From Ensifer canadensis (GTDB taxonomy: Bacteria > Pseudomonadota > Alphaproteobacteria > Rhizobiales > Rhizobiaceae): a stretch of DNA of 64,000 bases. Each line of letters starts with the position of its first letter. The first letter of the stretch is position 1. A program made the position numbers and the translations under genes. This document shows, piece by piece, positions 8,264-16,020 of this stretch. Below the pieces are notes generated by a model. That model saw only the letters and a list, made by a program, of their open reading frames with translations. It made no database searches and had not been told where the DNA came from. The DNA lies in assembly GCF_017488845.2 (NCBI RefSeq), contig NZ_CP083373.1:718208-782207 (forward strand), written 5' to 3'.

Positions 8264-8743
8264 ATGACACAGCGCATTAATTTCGCGAAGGAATCGCCGA
8301 ATCTCATGAAGAAGTTCATGGAATTCGTGACGGCGACCAAGGAAAACTCCGTCGAGGAATCCATTCGCAACCTGGTCAACGTTCGCATCGCGCAGCTCAA
8401 CAACTGCACCTATTGCCTCGACATGCACATCAAGCAGGCGAAGATCCAGGGCGAGCGTGAACTGCGCCTCTACCACGTGGCATCGTGGCGTGAATCCACG
8501 CTTTTTGCACCCCGGGAGCGCGCAGCCCTCGCATGGGCGGAAATCGTGACGAAACTGCCGGATCTCGGCGTTCCCGACGAAATCTATGAACGCGTTCGTT
8601 CGCATCTCAGCGAGAAGGAAATCTCCGATCTCACTTTTGCTGTCATGTCGGCGAACGCGTGGACCCGCGTAAATGCCGCGTTCAAGTCAGTACCGGGCTC
8701 GTCCGATGCCATGCTCGGCCTCGACAAAGCAGACCTGAAGTAA
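8264..8743 (+). CDS. AhpD-like carboxymuconolactone decarboxylase family protein
   Basis: A 159-residue helical protein with the AhpD active site Cys48-Thr-Tyr-Cys51 and His55 (CTYCLDMH). Family members are peroxidase partners or peroxide/organic hydroperoxide reductases that cycle the Cys pair. It is about 60% identical by eye to the paralogue at 12129, including the same Cys positions. The ATG at 8264 has AGGAA upstream; a longer frame to 8084 would swallow the CCAAAC box. The NmrA-like gene follows 63 bp downstream, probably in the same transcript, which suggests a redox/oxidative-stress role. Confidence 0.9.
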   Translation: MTQRINFAKESPNLMKKFMEFVTATKENSVEESIRNLVNVRIAQLNNCTYCLDMHIKQAKIQGERELRLYHVASWRESTLFAPRERAALAWAEIVTKLPDLGVPDEIYERVRSHLSEKEISDLTFAVMSANAWTRVNAAFKSVPGSSDAMLGLDKADLK

Positions 8744-8806
8744 TTAACGCGGCGCACCCGACTGGTGCGCTTTCCAGCTGGAATTCTCATACTCAAGGAG
8801 CGAACT

Positions 8807-9568
8807 ATGAAGATCGTCGTTATCGGTGGAACCGGCCTCATCGGCTCGAAATTGGTCAAGCGCCTTCAGGGGAAGGGGCATGAAGTCATTGCCGCATCGC
8901 CGGCATCCGGAGTGAATACAATCACCGGCGAGGGGCTGGAGAAGACATTGGCCGGAGCGCAAGTCGTGGTGGACGTTGCAAACTCGCCGTCCTTTGAAGA
9001 CAACGCGGTCATGGAATTCTTCCAGACATCCGGCCGCAACCTGATGGCCGCTGAAGAAGTCGCCGGCGTGAGGCATCACGTCGCGCTTTCGGTCGTTGGA
9101 ACCGAACGTCTTCAGGCGAGCGGCTATTTTCGGGCGAAACTGGCCCAGGAAAAGATTATCAAGGAAGCGAAAATTCCTTACACGCTGGTTCACTCGACGC
9201 AATTTTTCGAGTTCATGTTCGGCATCGCCCAATCTGGGACCGAGGGTGAAAAAGTTCATCTCTCGCCGGCCATGATGCAGCCGATCTTGTCGGATGACGT
9301 GGCTGACGCTCTGGCCGATCTGGTGCTTGGCCAACCTCGCAATGCCATCGTTGAAATTGCAGGCCCGGAGCCCATCAAGATCGCAGATGCCGTCACGAAA
9401 TACCTCCGGCAGATCGGAGACCACCGGGAGATCGTCGTTGACAACAAGACGCGATACTTCGGCGCTCTTCTAGACGACACGACCCTGATGCCTGCCGCCG
9501 GTGTCCGGCTCGGCGCAGTTGGCTTTTCGGAGTGGGTCAAGACGGCCACTCCGCCGCCCGCGCGCTAA
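8807..9568 (+). CDS. NmrA-like NAD(P)-binding protein (atypical SDR), second copy
   Basis: A 253-residue paralogue of the protein at 6224-6976. The cofactor motif GGTGLIG is at residues 7-13, and STQFFEFMFG matches the paralogue's STQFFEFFSG. A classical SDR catalytic Tyr-Lys pair is not evident. The start ATG has AAGGAG eight bases upstream. It sits immediately behind the AhpD-like gene and ends in a strong hairpin, so the two form a probable bicistronic unit. Function is a guess: NAD(P)H-dependent reductase or redox sensor. Confidence 0.88.
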   Translation: MKIVVIGGTGLIGSKLVKRLQGKGHEVIAASPASGVNTITGEGLEKTLAGAQVVVDVANSPSFEDNAVMEFFQTSGRNLMAAEEVAGVRHHVALSVVGTERLQASGYFRAKLAQEKIIKEAKIPYTLVHSTQFFEFMFGIAQSGTEGEKVHLSPAMMQPILSDDVADALADLVLGQPRNAIVEIAGPEPIKIADAVTKYLRQIGDHREIVVDNKTRYFGALLDDTTLMPAAGVRLGAVGFSEWVKTATPPPAR

Positions 9569-9575
9569 CGCCTTT

Positions 9576-9599
9576 GCCGGAGCCGATGAAGGCTCCGGC
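9576..9599 (+). terminator. Hairpin terminator
   Basis: GCCGGAGCC-gatgaa-GGCTCCGGC, a perfect 9-bp stem beginning 8 bp after the stop of the NmrA-like gene. Confidence 0.6.
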
Positions 9600-9662
9600 T
9601 CTCCCTCGCATGCGCGAGCGCTCGTACCGTTTTGCTCGCTATTAGCACCTATCACGGTCAGT

Positions 9663-10559
9663 CTATTCCCTTGCCGAGGATCGCATCAACGTTGCGATGA
9701 AGTCGGTAAACAACTGCAGGCGGAAGCTCGGCAATCTGCCTGATGCATGCACAGCCTGGAACGGAACCGTTTGCAATTTCACGTGCGGAAGGAGCTCGAC
9801 AAGAAGACCCCGATCGAGATCGTCCTGGACCGTCCGCTTTATCAGATGTGCTGCACCGACGCCGCTCAGCGCCGCATCGCGGATGGCCGTGGCTGAATCC
9901 AGGTCGATCCGGCCTGACGGCAAGATGCTGCCGCCGTCAACAAAGCCGATGGGATAGGGTTTGCCATCTGCGACATATCGGGCGAATGGTATGTTCTTCA
10001 GTTGGCCAAGGCTCTCAATATCTCCATGCTTACGGAGAAAGGAAGGCGATGCGACAAGCGTCATGTCGAGGTGCGAGAGTGTCTTGCACATCAGGCCTGC
10101 CTGCTCGACCTGGCCGACCCTGAATGCCACGTCATAGTTTTCCCTCAGGAGATCGACGTGCCGGTCCGTCATGCCAACAGACAACGAAATCTCCGGGTAC
10201 ATCGGGACGAACTCGGTGAATATCGGTTCCAGAATCATCCTGCCGAGTTCGCTGGGCAAACTGGCACGCAGATGACCTGCGGGCGCCCGATAAGACTGAA
10301 CCGTCTCTGCCGAACTGTCGATCTGCTCGAGCAACGGCATTATCTTGTCGTAGAAGGCTTCACCTTCCTGCGTCATCGCCAGAAGTCGGGTCGAGCGGCG
10401 GAACAGATGCACGCCCAGCAGGCGTTCCAATCGCGAAATGCTTTTAGAAATTGACGATGGCGTCGCTCCGAGGCTCCGCGCAGCCGCACTGAAGGAGCCT
10501 GTCTGAACCGTGCGAACGAATGCTATCAGTCCGGTTGCTTCCCTCAGCAGCCTAAGCAT
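9663..10559 (-). CDS. LysR-family transcriptional regulator
   Basis: A 298-residue regulator. The N-terminal winged helix (residues 5-64) contains the LysR signature FSAAARSLGATPSSISKSISRLE. The C-terminal periplasmic-binding-like effector domain spans about 90-290 and is of the CrgA/AaeR-like subgroup (VAFRVG, a GVGAA loop). It is divergent from the Tat-exported hydrolase at 10923. LysR proteins usually regulate the divergent gene, so it probably controls that hydrolase in response to a small ligand. The start codon is the only ATG giving a full helix-turn-helix. Confidence 0.9.
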   Translation of the reverse strand: MLRLLREATGLIAFVRTVQTGSFSAAARSLGATPSSISKSISRLERLLGVHLFRRSTRLLAMTQEGEAFYDKIMPLLEQIDSSAETVQSYRAPAGHLRASLPSELGRMILEPIFTEFVPMYPEISLSVGMTDRHVDLLRENYDVAFRVGQVEQAGLMCKTLSHLDMTLVASPSFLRKHGDIESLGQLKNIPFARYVADGKPYPIGFVDGGSILPSGRIDLDSATAIRDAALSGVGAAHLIKRTVQDDLDRGLLVELLPHVKLQTVPFQAVHASGRLPSFRLQLFTDFIATLMRSSARE

Positions 10560-10775
10560 GTCGTGATCTCCGACTTGTTGTGACGCTCTGATCGTTGGCA
10601 GGGCGCCGCCAGTCTTACCGCTCTCTTCCTGATCGAGACATCAAACAGAAGTTTGGGTTGCCTTGCATGCGCCAGAAGCACCTATCAAGCTTTGTCGAAG
10701 CGATCGGCGACATGGACGCCGGGCGAAACGACCCACTCCGTCCGATACCTTCTATCCGTGCCTGTCGCCGTTCGC

Positions 10776-10809
10776 CTAAACTTAGGTGTACGAAACGAAC
10801 GTATAGCTA
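10776..10809 (+). promoter_or_regulatory. Tandem CCAAAC-N7-TAG boxes, copy 6
   Basis: CGAAAC-gaacgta-TAGCTA (10791-10809) overlaps a second variant CTAAAC-ttaggtg-TACGAA (10776-10794) offset by 15 bp. It lies 114 bp upstream of the hydrolase at 10923, in the gap shared with the LysR gene. Confidence 0.5.
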
Positions 10810-10922
10810 CAACCAATCGTATCGATTGGTACGGTTAGTCGCCGGATTTGTAGATCGATGAAGTTTAGATCCTCAGATTTACACGGTTTATTTTCCAATA
10901 TTTCTTTGAATAGGAGATGAAC

Positions 10923-11891
10923 ATGAACCTGGGTTCCACCACGCCGACGCGGCGAGACATGATGACAGGCACACTGGGTATTGCCGCCGCCACAACGGCA
11001 GTTGCCGCCAGCTCGGCGCGAGCCAAGGAGCCCGCCAAGGGTGCCGGACATCGGTCCGATGGCGAATACGTCACGTCGAAAGATGGTACTGCGATTTTCT
11101 ACAAGGACTGGGGTCCGAAAAGCGCGCAGCCGCTCGTATTCCATCATGGATGGCCCCTCAGCGGCGATGACTGGGACGCCCAGATGTTGTTCTTCCTCGG
11201 CAAGGGCTTCCGAGTCGTCGCGCATGACCGACGCGGCCACGGTCGCTCCGCCCAGGTAAGCGATGGACACGATATGGATCACTATGCAGCGGATGTTGCT
11301 GCTGTGGTAGAGCACCTCGATCTTCGCAACGCGGTTCACATCGGTCACTCCACCGGGGGCGGTGAGGCGGCTCACTATGCGGCCCGCCATGGAAAGGGGC
11401 GCATTTCCAAGCTTGTCCTTATCGGCGCTGTCCCCCCGATCATGGTCAAGACTTCGGCCAACCCTGGCGGCCTTCCAGTCGAGGTCTTCGACGGCTTGCG
11501 CTCCGGTCTGGCGGCTGACAGGTCTCAATTCTACCTCGATTTTGCCGGCGGCCCCTTCTATGGTTTCAACCGGGAGGGAGCGAAACGCTCTGAGGCGATG
11601 GTCCAAAACTGGTGGCGCCAGGGCATGGCTGGTGCCGCAAACGCCCACTATCTTGGCATTAAGGCGTTCTCTGAAACCGACTTTACTGACGATCTGAAAT
11701 CAATCGATGTACCGACCCTCGTACTCCACGGAGATGACGATCAGATCGTCCCGATCGCAGACTCCGCCCTCCTTTCGGCAAAGCTCCTGAAGAACGCGAC
11801 GCTGAAGGTTTACAAGGGTCTTCCCCATGGGATGGCGACCACCCACGCCGGTCTTATCAACGAGGATCTGCTGGAATTTATCGCGGCTTGA
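10923..11891 (+). CDS. Tat-exported alpha/beta hydrolase (chloroperoxidase-like)
   Basis: A 322-residue protein with a Tat-like leader (TRRDMM followed by an Ala-rich stretch to about residue 35). A non-haem chloroperoxidase/esterase type alpha/beta hydrolase follows: [16 protein letters not shown], nucleophile Ser143 in GHSTGGG, acid in [10 protein letters not shown] and His in GLPHGM. These enzymes hydrolyse esters, and many also show cofactor-free perhydrolase activity. The ATG at 10923 is chosen because AGGAG lies six bases upstream; the ATG at 10917 directly abuts that SD. Preceded by CCAAAC-type boxes and followed by a hairpin. Confidence 0.88.
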   Translation: MNLGSTTPTRRDMMTGTLGIAAATTAVAASSARAKEPAKGAGHRSDGEYVTSKDGTAIFYKDWGPKSAQPLVFHHGWPLSGDDWDAQMLFFLGKGFRVVAHDRRGHGRSAQVSDGHDMDHYAADVAAVVEHLDLRNAVHIGHSTGGGEAAHYAARHGKGRISKLVLIGAVPPIMVKTSANPGGLPVEVFDGLRSGLAADRSQFYLDFAGGPFYGFNREGAKRSEAMVQNWWRQGMAGAANAHYLGIKAFSETDFTDDLKSIDVPTLVLHGDDDQIVPIADSALLSAKLLKNATLKVYKGLPHGMATTHAGLINEDLLEFIAA

Positions 11892-11897
11892 TGATGC

Positions 11898-11922
11898 GAG
11901 AGGGTGCCGTCGGCGCCCTCTC
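11898..11922 (+). terminator. Hairpin terminator
   Basis: GAGAGGGTGCC-gtc-GGCGCCCTCTC (11 bp, one G-T pair), starting 6 bp after the hydrolase stop, followed by a pyrimidine-rich stretch. Confidence 0.65.
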
Positions 11923-12017
11923 TTCCTCGAAAGCGTATCGATACCTGTTTAGCGGGCGGGTTATCCCCGCCTGTAAGGCACCTTTGAGGAATTTTGCGGC
12001 ATCGAACCGGCGGCAAG

Positions 12018-12036
12018 CCAAACAGACGTATAGCTA
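12018..12036 (+). promoter_or_regulatory. CCAAAC-N7-TAG box, copy 7
   Basis: CCAAAC-agacgta-TAGCTA, 93 bp upstream of the AhpD-like gene at 12129. Its 3' part, ACGTATAGCTA, is identical to that of copy 6. Confidence 0.55.
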
Positions 12037-12128
12037 TTCGCCCGAGGATCGCTTGGGCACGATGCTTGCGTCGCAGCAAAGCTTGTTTGCGCGTGGAAAA
12101 TTTCATTCCTCACCATGGATGATGGACA

Positions 12129-12608
12129 ATGACCCAACGCCTCAATTACGCTCAACTTTCGCCGGACCTCTTCAAGGCTCTTATGGCGCTTAGCAACGAA
12201 GTCAAGAAAGGCACGATCGAGCAGTCTATTCTCGACTTGGTCGACATTCGCGCATCGCAGATCAACGGCTGCGCGTTCTGCCTCGATATGCACTCCAAGG
12301 AAGCGACTATGCATGGCGAGCGCCCGCTTCGCCTTCACCACGTTGCCGTGTGGCGCGACTCGACCCTTTTCTCCTCCCGCGAGCGGGCAGCGCTTGCCTG
12401 GACCGAAGCCTTGACCAAGGTCTCTGATAGCGGCGTCCCGGACGAGCTCTACGAAAAGGTCCGGGGGCAATTGTCTGAGAAGGAAATTTCCGATCTCACC
12501 TTCCAGATCATGGCGATCAATGCATGGAATCGCGCCAGCATCGCGGTCAAAGCTGTGCCCGGCTCCGCCGACAAGGTTTTCGGCCTCGATAAGGCGCAAC
12601 TGGCCTAA
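12129..12608 (+). CDS. AhpD-like carboxymuconolactone decarboxylase family protein, second copy
   Basis: 159 residues, the same length as the paralogue at 8264, with Cys48, Cys51 and His55 in CAFCLDMH. It is likely a small thiol-dependent peroxidase or reductase of the AhpD fold. The SD is weak (GGA nine bases before the ATG). It is a single-gene unit with its own CCAAAC box. Two near-identical enzymes under the same box suggest a duplicated stress function. Confidence 0.88.
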   Translation: MTQRLNYAQLSPDLFKALMALSNEVKKGTIEQSILDLVDIRASQINGCAFCLDMHSKEATMHGERPLRLHHVAVWRDSTLFSSRERAALAWTEALTKVSDSGVPDELYEKVRGQLSEKEISDLTFQIMAINAWNRASIAVKAVPGSADKVFGLDKAQLA

Positions 12609-12855
12609 CGAGCAATGGGTGGCCGGTGACCTCACGGCCGCCCTCCAATTCACTGCGGTCCTGACCTCGGTCAGCGACCGCGATGGGACCTCCTATCTCA
12701 ATCGCCAGCTGCTTCAATGGGCCGGCATCGAGGATAAGGAGGGTGGAGCGACGCAAAAGTGCCAACCAGTTGGCAGGGTTGATCGTCGAAATCGTCCACC
12801 CGGACGATCGTAAACGCGTTTCGGGCCAATCTCGATCGCTCGTTCAAGTCGAGTG

Positions 12856-13054
12856 CTGACGCGCGAGCCGCTGATGGCTGAAACAAGGACGGGTAGGAAG
12901 GGATGTCGATCGAAGCGTCGACGTTCTCATCTTGCGGCTGAGACGCAAGATTGAAGAGAAGCCTTCGAACCCGCTATTGATCAAGACGCTGCGTGGAGCC
13001 AGGTATCTCCTCGACGCGGACGTGTCCGTCATTACCCAGGCTCGACAGCGGTGA
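12856..13054 (+). pseudogene. Relic of an OmpR-family response regulator (DNA-binding domain)
   Basis: Two adjacent frames together read as the winged-helix end of an OmpR/PhoB-type regulator. LTREPLMAE is followed, after a frameshift near 12900, by DRSVDVLILRLRRKIE and LIKTLRGARYLLDADVS, up to a stop at 13054. These match the recognition helix and C-terminal hairpin of the family. No receiver domain is visible upstream in any frame. Decayed fragment, not expressed as a functional protein. Confidence 0.75.
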
Positions 13055-13126
13055 TACTGACACTGCCAATCTGCCACCAACCGGAGTTCGTTGTGAAGTG
13101 TCGCTCGAGGCATGCACGTGCGATGT

Positions 13127-13762
13127 TCACTGAAGCAGTTCGGATTTTCTCACGAGGTCACTGAGAGAGCGGGCCTGCATCTTTCTCATGGCGCTCCCGC
13201 GATGAAGCTTGACCATGATTTCGCTGATCCCCAATTCATAGGCGACCTGCTTGTTCATCAGCCCATCTGTCACAAGCTTCATCACTTGTCTTTCGCGCGG
13301 TGTGAGGCTTGCCGCACATTCGCGAACATGTCTCCGTCTGAAAGCGATTTCACGCTGTTTTTTGCCTTCTTCGATCGCCGTGGTGACCGCGCTAATGAGG
13401 TCGTCTGGCTGGAATGGCTTCAAGAGAAAGTCGATGGCTCCCGCTTTCATGGCGGAGACGCTCGTCGTCACGTCTCCGTCTCCAGTCATGAAGACGATTG
13501 GTACATCGAAGCCGGCTTCCGACAGCCTCCGCTGAAATTCTATACCGCTTACGCCCGGCAAATTGACATCAAGCAACAGGCAACCGACAGTCTGTGGGTC
13601 GCCCCGGTGGTCGAAATCGATTGTGTCGACGAAGGCCACGGCCTGCATCCCTACGGCTTCGAAAAGTTCGAGCAGCGACAAGCGAAGTTGCTCGTCGTCG
13701 TCGATAATGTTTACCACCGGAATGTCGGTGATTGTCTCAACGGTGTTTGCGTGTTCAGGCAC
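13127..13762 (-). CDS. FixJ/NarL-family response regulator, second copy
   Basis: A 211-residue homologue of the regulator at 7340. The receiver has acidic Asp21-Asp23, phospho-acceptor Asp65 (LLLDVNLPG), Thr in FMTGDGD and Lys in LLKPF. The LuxR-type helix-turn-helix spans about 150-205 (LTPRERQVM...IMVKLHR). The recognition segments of the two regulators are very alike (LMNKQVAYxLGISE), so they may read the same DNA site. No kinase is adjacent. It is divergent from the MscS-type channel at 14067. Confidence 0.9.
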   Translation of the reverse strand: MPEHANTVETITDIPVVNIIDDDEQLRLSLLELFEAVGMQAVAFVDTIDFDHRGDPQTVGCLLLDVNLPGVSGIEFQRRLSEAGFDVPIVFMTGDGDVTTSVSAMKAGAIDFLLKPFQPDDLISAVTTAIEEGKKQREIAFRRRHVRECAASLTPRERQVMKLVTDGLMNKQVAYELGISEIMVKLHRGSAMRKMQARSLSDLVRKSELLQ

Positions 13763-13922
13763 GGCATCGCTCCCTTAGTTGTCACGCTTCGACACTTCGT
13801 GGACCGCGATTTTACTCCAAGGGACTAAGCTGGCTATAAAACCAACGTTTGCTTCGTTCGAGCGGCGGCGGCCGAGCTGCCTCCGCCGTCGGCAATCGAA
13901 CTCACACCTTCGTTCCTACAGC

Positions 13923-13941
13923 AAGCTGTACCTTCGTTTGG
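13923..13941 (-). promoter_or_regulatory. CCAAAC-N7-TAG box, copy 8
   Basis: Minus-strand CCAAAC-gaaggta-CAGCTT, in the gap between the divergent FixJ-like regulator (13762) and the MscS-type channel (14067). Confidence 0.5.
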
Positions 13942-14066
13942 GTTCCTGCGTGTCCGTGCGAAGGCTACAGCCTTGCACAGTGGCTCCCGTCGTTCTGTGC
14001 CGCCGCGCTGACGCGAGTCTCCCATATTTTCGCGCGATGCCGGCGAACCGTTAATCGGAGCAAACC

Positions 14067-15527
14067 ATGCCGACGCCCCTTCCTTTAGTGCCGCTCGTAA
14101 TGCTGAACCTGCTTGGGGTGGCGGGAATCATAGTATGGCATCTGCAGGGACGAGGTCGTCCCAATGCACGACTTATCGTTCAGATCATCTTCTTCGCCGC
14201 GATGACGGCAGCTCTTTTCACTGCACAGGTTGCACCTTTTCGGTTTGAGAGGATCCACGAAGAAGTGTTCGCGCGGTTTCTCGTCGACTGCGGTAAGGTC
14301 TTGTGGTGGACGCACCTTGCCTGGGCAGTGATCGGTTTTACGCGCATCTACATAGTGCTGGACAAGCGCCCCAGGGAAGCGCGTCTTATCCAAGATCTCC
14401 TGGTGGCCGTCGTCTATCTCGGCACTACTCTTTCAATGATGGCCTTCGTCTTCGGCGTGCCGATCGGTACACTTCTTGCAACCTCCGGCGTCGTGGCGAT
14501 CATTCTGGGCCTTGCCTTGCAGAATACGCTGTCGGACGTCTTCTCCGGCATCGCCCTGACGATTGGGCGTCCCTATGTTCTGGGCGACTGGATTCTGCTG
14601 GCAGATGGAACCGAGGGAAGAGTTGTCGCAAGCAATTGGCGGGCGACCTGCATCCTTACATCGGCAAACAATCTCATCGTGCTTCCAAATAGTGTGCTTG
14701 CGAAGCTCGGCCTGACGAATTTCAGCCGCCCGACCGAAACGCACCAGATCAAACTGCCAATGAGGATCGCTCCTACACTCCCACCGGGCGTATCGATGGA
14801 GGTCCTGAGTCTGGCTCTCGATAGCTGCAAGCTGATTTCCAAAGAGGTGCCGCCAACGGTGGCGCTCAAAAAGATGGATGCTATGGGCATAGACGTGGAG
14901 CTGCTCTTCTATGTCTCCGCTCCGGGCGAACGCGTGGCTGCATGCAATGAGGTCATCGATGTTGTCTTCCGCCATTGCGCGGAAAATGGCGTCTCGCTCG
15001 CGATGCCGGCCGGCTCCTATGTGTTTGGCACACAATCTCCCATCGGGAGCCACCTGACGCCGACGATGCTCTCTACGAGGGAGTTGCTGCGGGCCGTGCC
15101 TGCTTTTGCTGCATTGCCTCTCGACGAGCGCAACGCGCTTGGTAGTCAAGCGACGACCCGCCAGTTTCCTGCAGGCGCGACAATCGTGGCAGAGAATGAA
15201 ACGTTTTCGAGCTTGATGATCATACAGTCCGGTGTCGTTTGCAGGCGGCAAAACGGAAAGGATATCGAGCGGCTTTATCCTGGCGAAATCTTCGGCGCGC
15301 GCCATCTGCTTTCGGACACACCGGAGAGCGGCAGTTTCGAGGCGCTGACCGAAATCTCCGTCTTCGTCATCGCAAAGGAGGCGCTCGATAAAGTTGTCGG
15401 ATCTCACCCAGAATTGGCGGAAGATCTCGCATCGAGGCTTTCCAGGACCATATCCGACGGGCAATCAGATACTCCTCCCTCCCAGACGGAAAAAACACCC
15501 GTTCTATGGGCGATGCCCAACGGGTAG
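14067..15527 (+). CDS. MscS-family mechanosensitive channel with C-terminal cyclic-nucleotide-binding domain
   Basis: A 486-residue inner-membrane protein. About five N-terminal transmembrane helices (residues 5-160) end in the MscS pore helix region (GVVAIILGLALQNTLSDVF). The MscS beta domain spans about 165-270. A Crp/cyclic-nucleotide-binding fold spans about 335-455 (FPAGATIVAEN, YPGEIFGARHLL). This matches the bacterial cyclic-nucleotide-gated MscS group, which opens on ligand binding more than on tension. The ATG has GGAG six bases upstream. A CCAAAC box lies about 125 bp before the start. Confidence 0.9.
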   Translation: MPTPLPLVPLVMLNLLGVAGIIVWHLQGRGRPNARLIVQIIFFAAMTAALFTAQVAPFRFERIHEEVFARFLVDCGKVLWWTHLAWAVIGFTRIYIVLDKRPREARLIQDLLVAVVYLGTTLSMMAFVFGVPIGTLLATSGVVAIILGLALQNTLSDVFSGIALTIGRPYVLGDWILLADGTEGRVVASNWRATCILTSANNLIVLPNSVLAKLGLTNFSRPTETHQIKLPMRIAPTLPPGVSMEVLSLALDSCKLISKEVPPTVALKKMDAMGIDVELLFYVSAPGERVAACNEVIDVVFRHCAENGVSLAMPAGSYVFGTQSPIGSHLTPTMLSTRELLRAVPAFAALPLDERNALGSQATTRQFPAGATIVAENETFSSLMIIQSGVVCRRQNGKDIERLYPGEIFGARHLLSDTPESGSFEALTEISVFVIAKEALDKVVGSHPELAEDLASRLSRTISDGQSDTPPSQTEKTPVLWAMPNG

Positions 15528-15797
15528 AGATTTAGATCCGTGTTGAGTTTTCGACCGTTCGGTGCCGCGAAAACCCAAAGCCATAGTGGCCGTTAACGGC
15601 GGCTCTGTATAGCGTTGGCCCGGAACGTTGTCACGGACACGCCTTCCGGCTCCGCGTCCCAACTTCGGCAGCACCTTGACTAACTTCCGTATAGTTTCGG
15701 CTCCTATCACCTCGGTCTAGCATTGCGACACCTCATGTTTCCCATGTCTTTGCCCAAGGGAGCTGGTGGTGAGTGAGATGTAGATGGAATTGGCTCG

Positions 15798-15986
15798 ATG
15801 CCGTCGAATGAGGTCAGATGGTTTTCTCGCCGGGAAGCGCAACCTTTACTGGAAGTATCGGAGTACTGCCGGCACGCGGGTGTAGATGAGGCGGAGGAGC
15901 GGCGGCTGATTACCTTGCTGGGTCGATATGCGTCCCGCCACGAGCTACAGATGAATATCATTCGCTCGCTTCGCCGGGTTCGCTAG
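15798..15986 (+). CDS. Small hypothetical protein, 62 residues
   Basis: A short, highly charged reading frame (VDEAEERRLITLLGRYASRHEL) predicted to be mostly helical, with no known motif. The SD is weak. I include it because the residue composition looks protein-like and nothing else occupies this gap. Could be spurious. Confidence 0.4.
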   Translation: MPSNEVRWFSRREAQPLLEVSEYCRHAGVDEAEERRLITLLGRYASRHELQMNIIRSLRRVR

Positions 15987-16020
15987 TACCCAATTATCGC
16001 CAGTCCCTGTGCGAAAGATA

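Noticed and set aside
14433..15464. Minus-strand frame of 343 codons inside the MscS-type channel gene
   Set aside because: Shadow; no start signal or recognised family, while the plus strand carries pore and cyclic-nucleotide motifs.
15622..15645. GGAAC upstream of the small frame at 15798
   Set aside because: The TT falls at 17 bases, one short of the EcfG spacing, and the distance to the start is about 150 bp.
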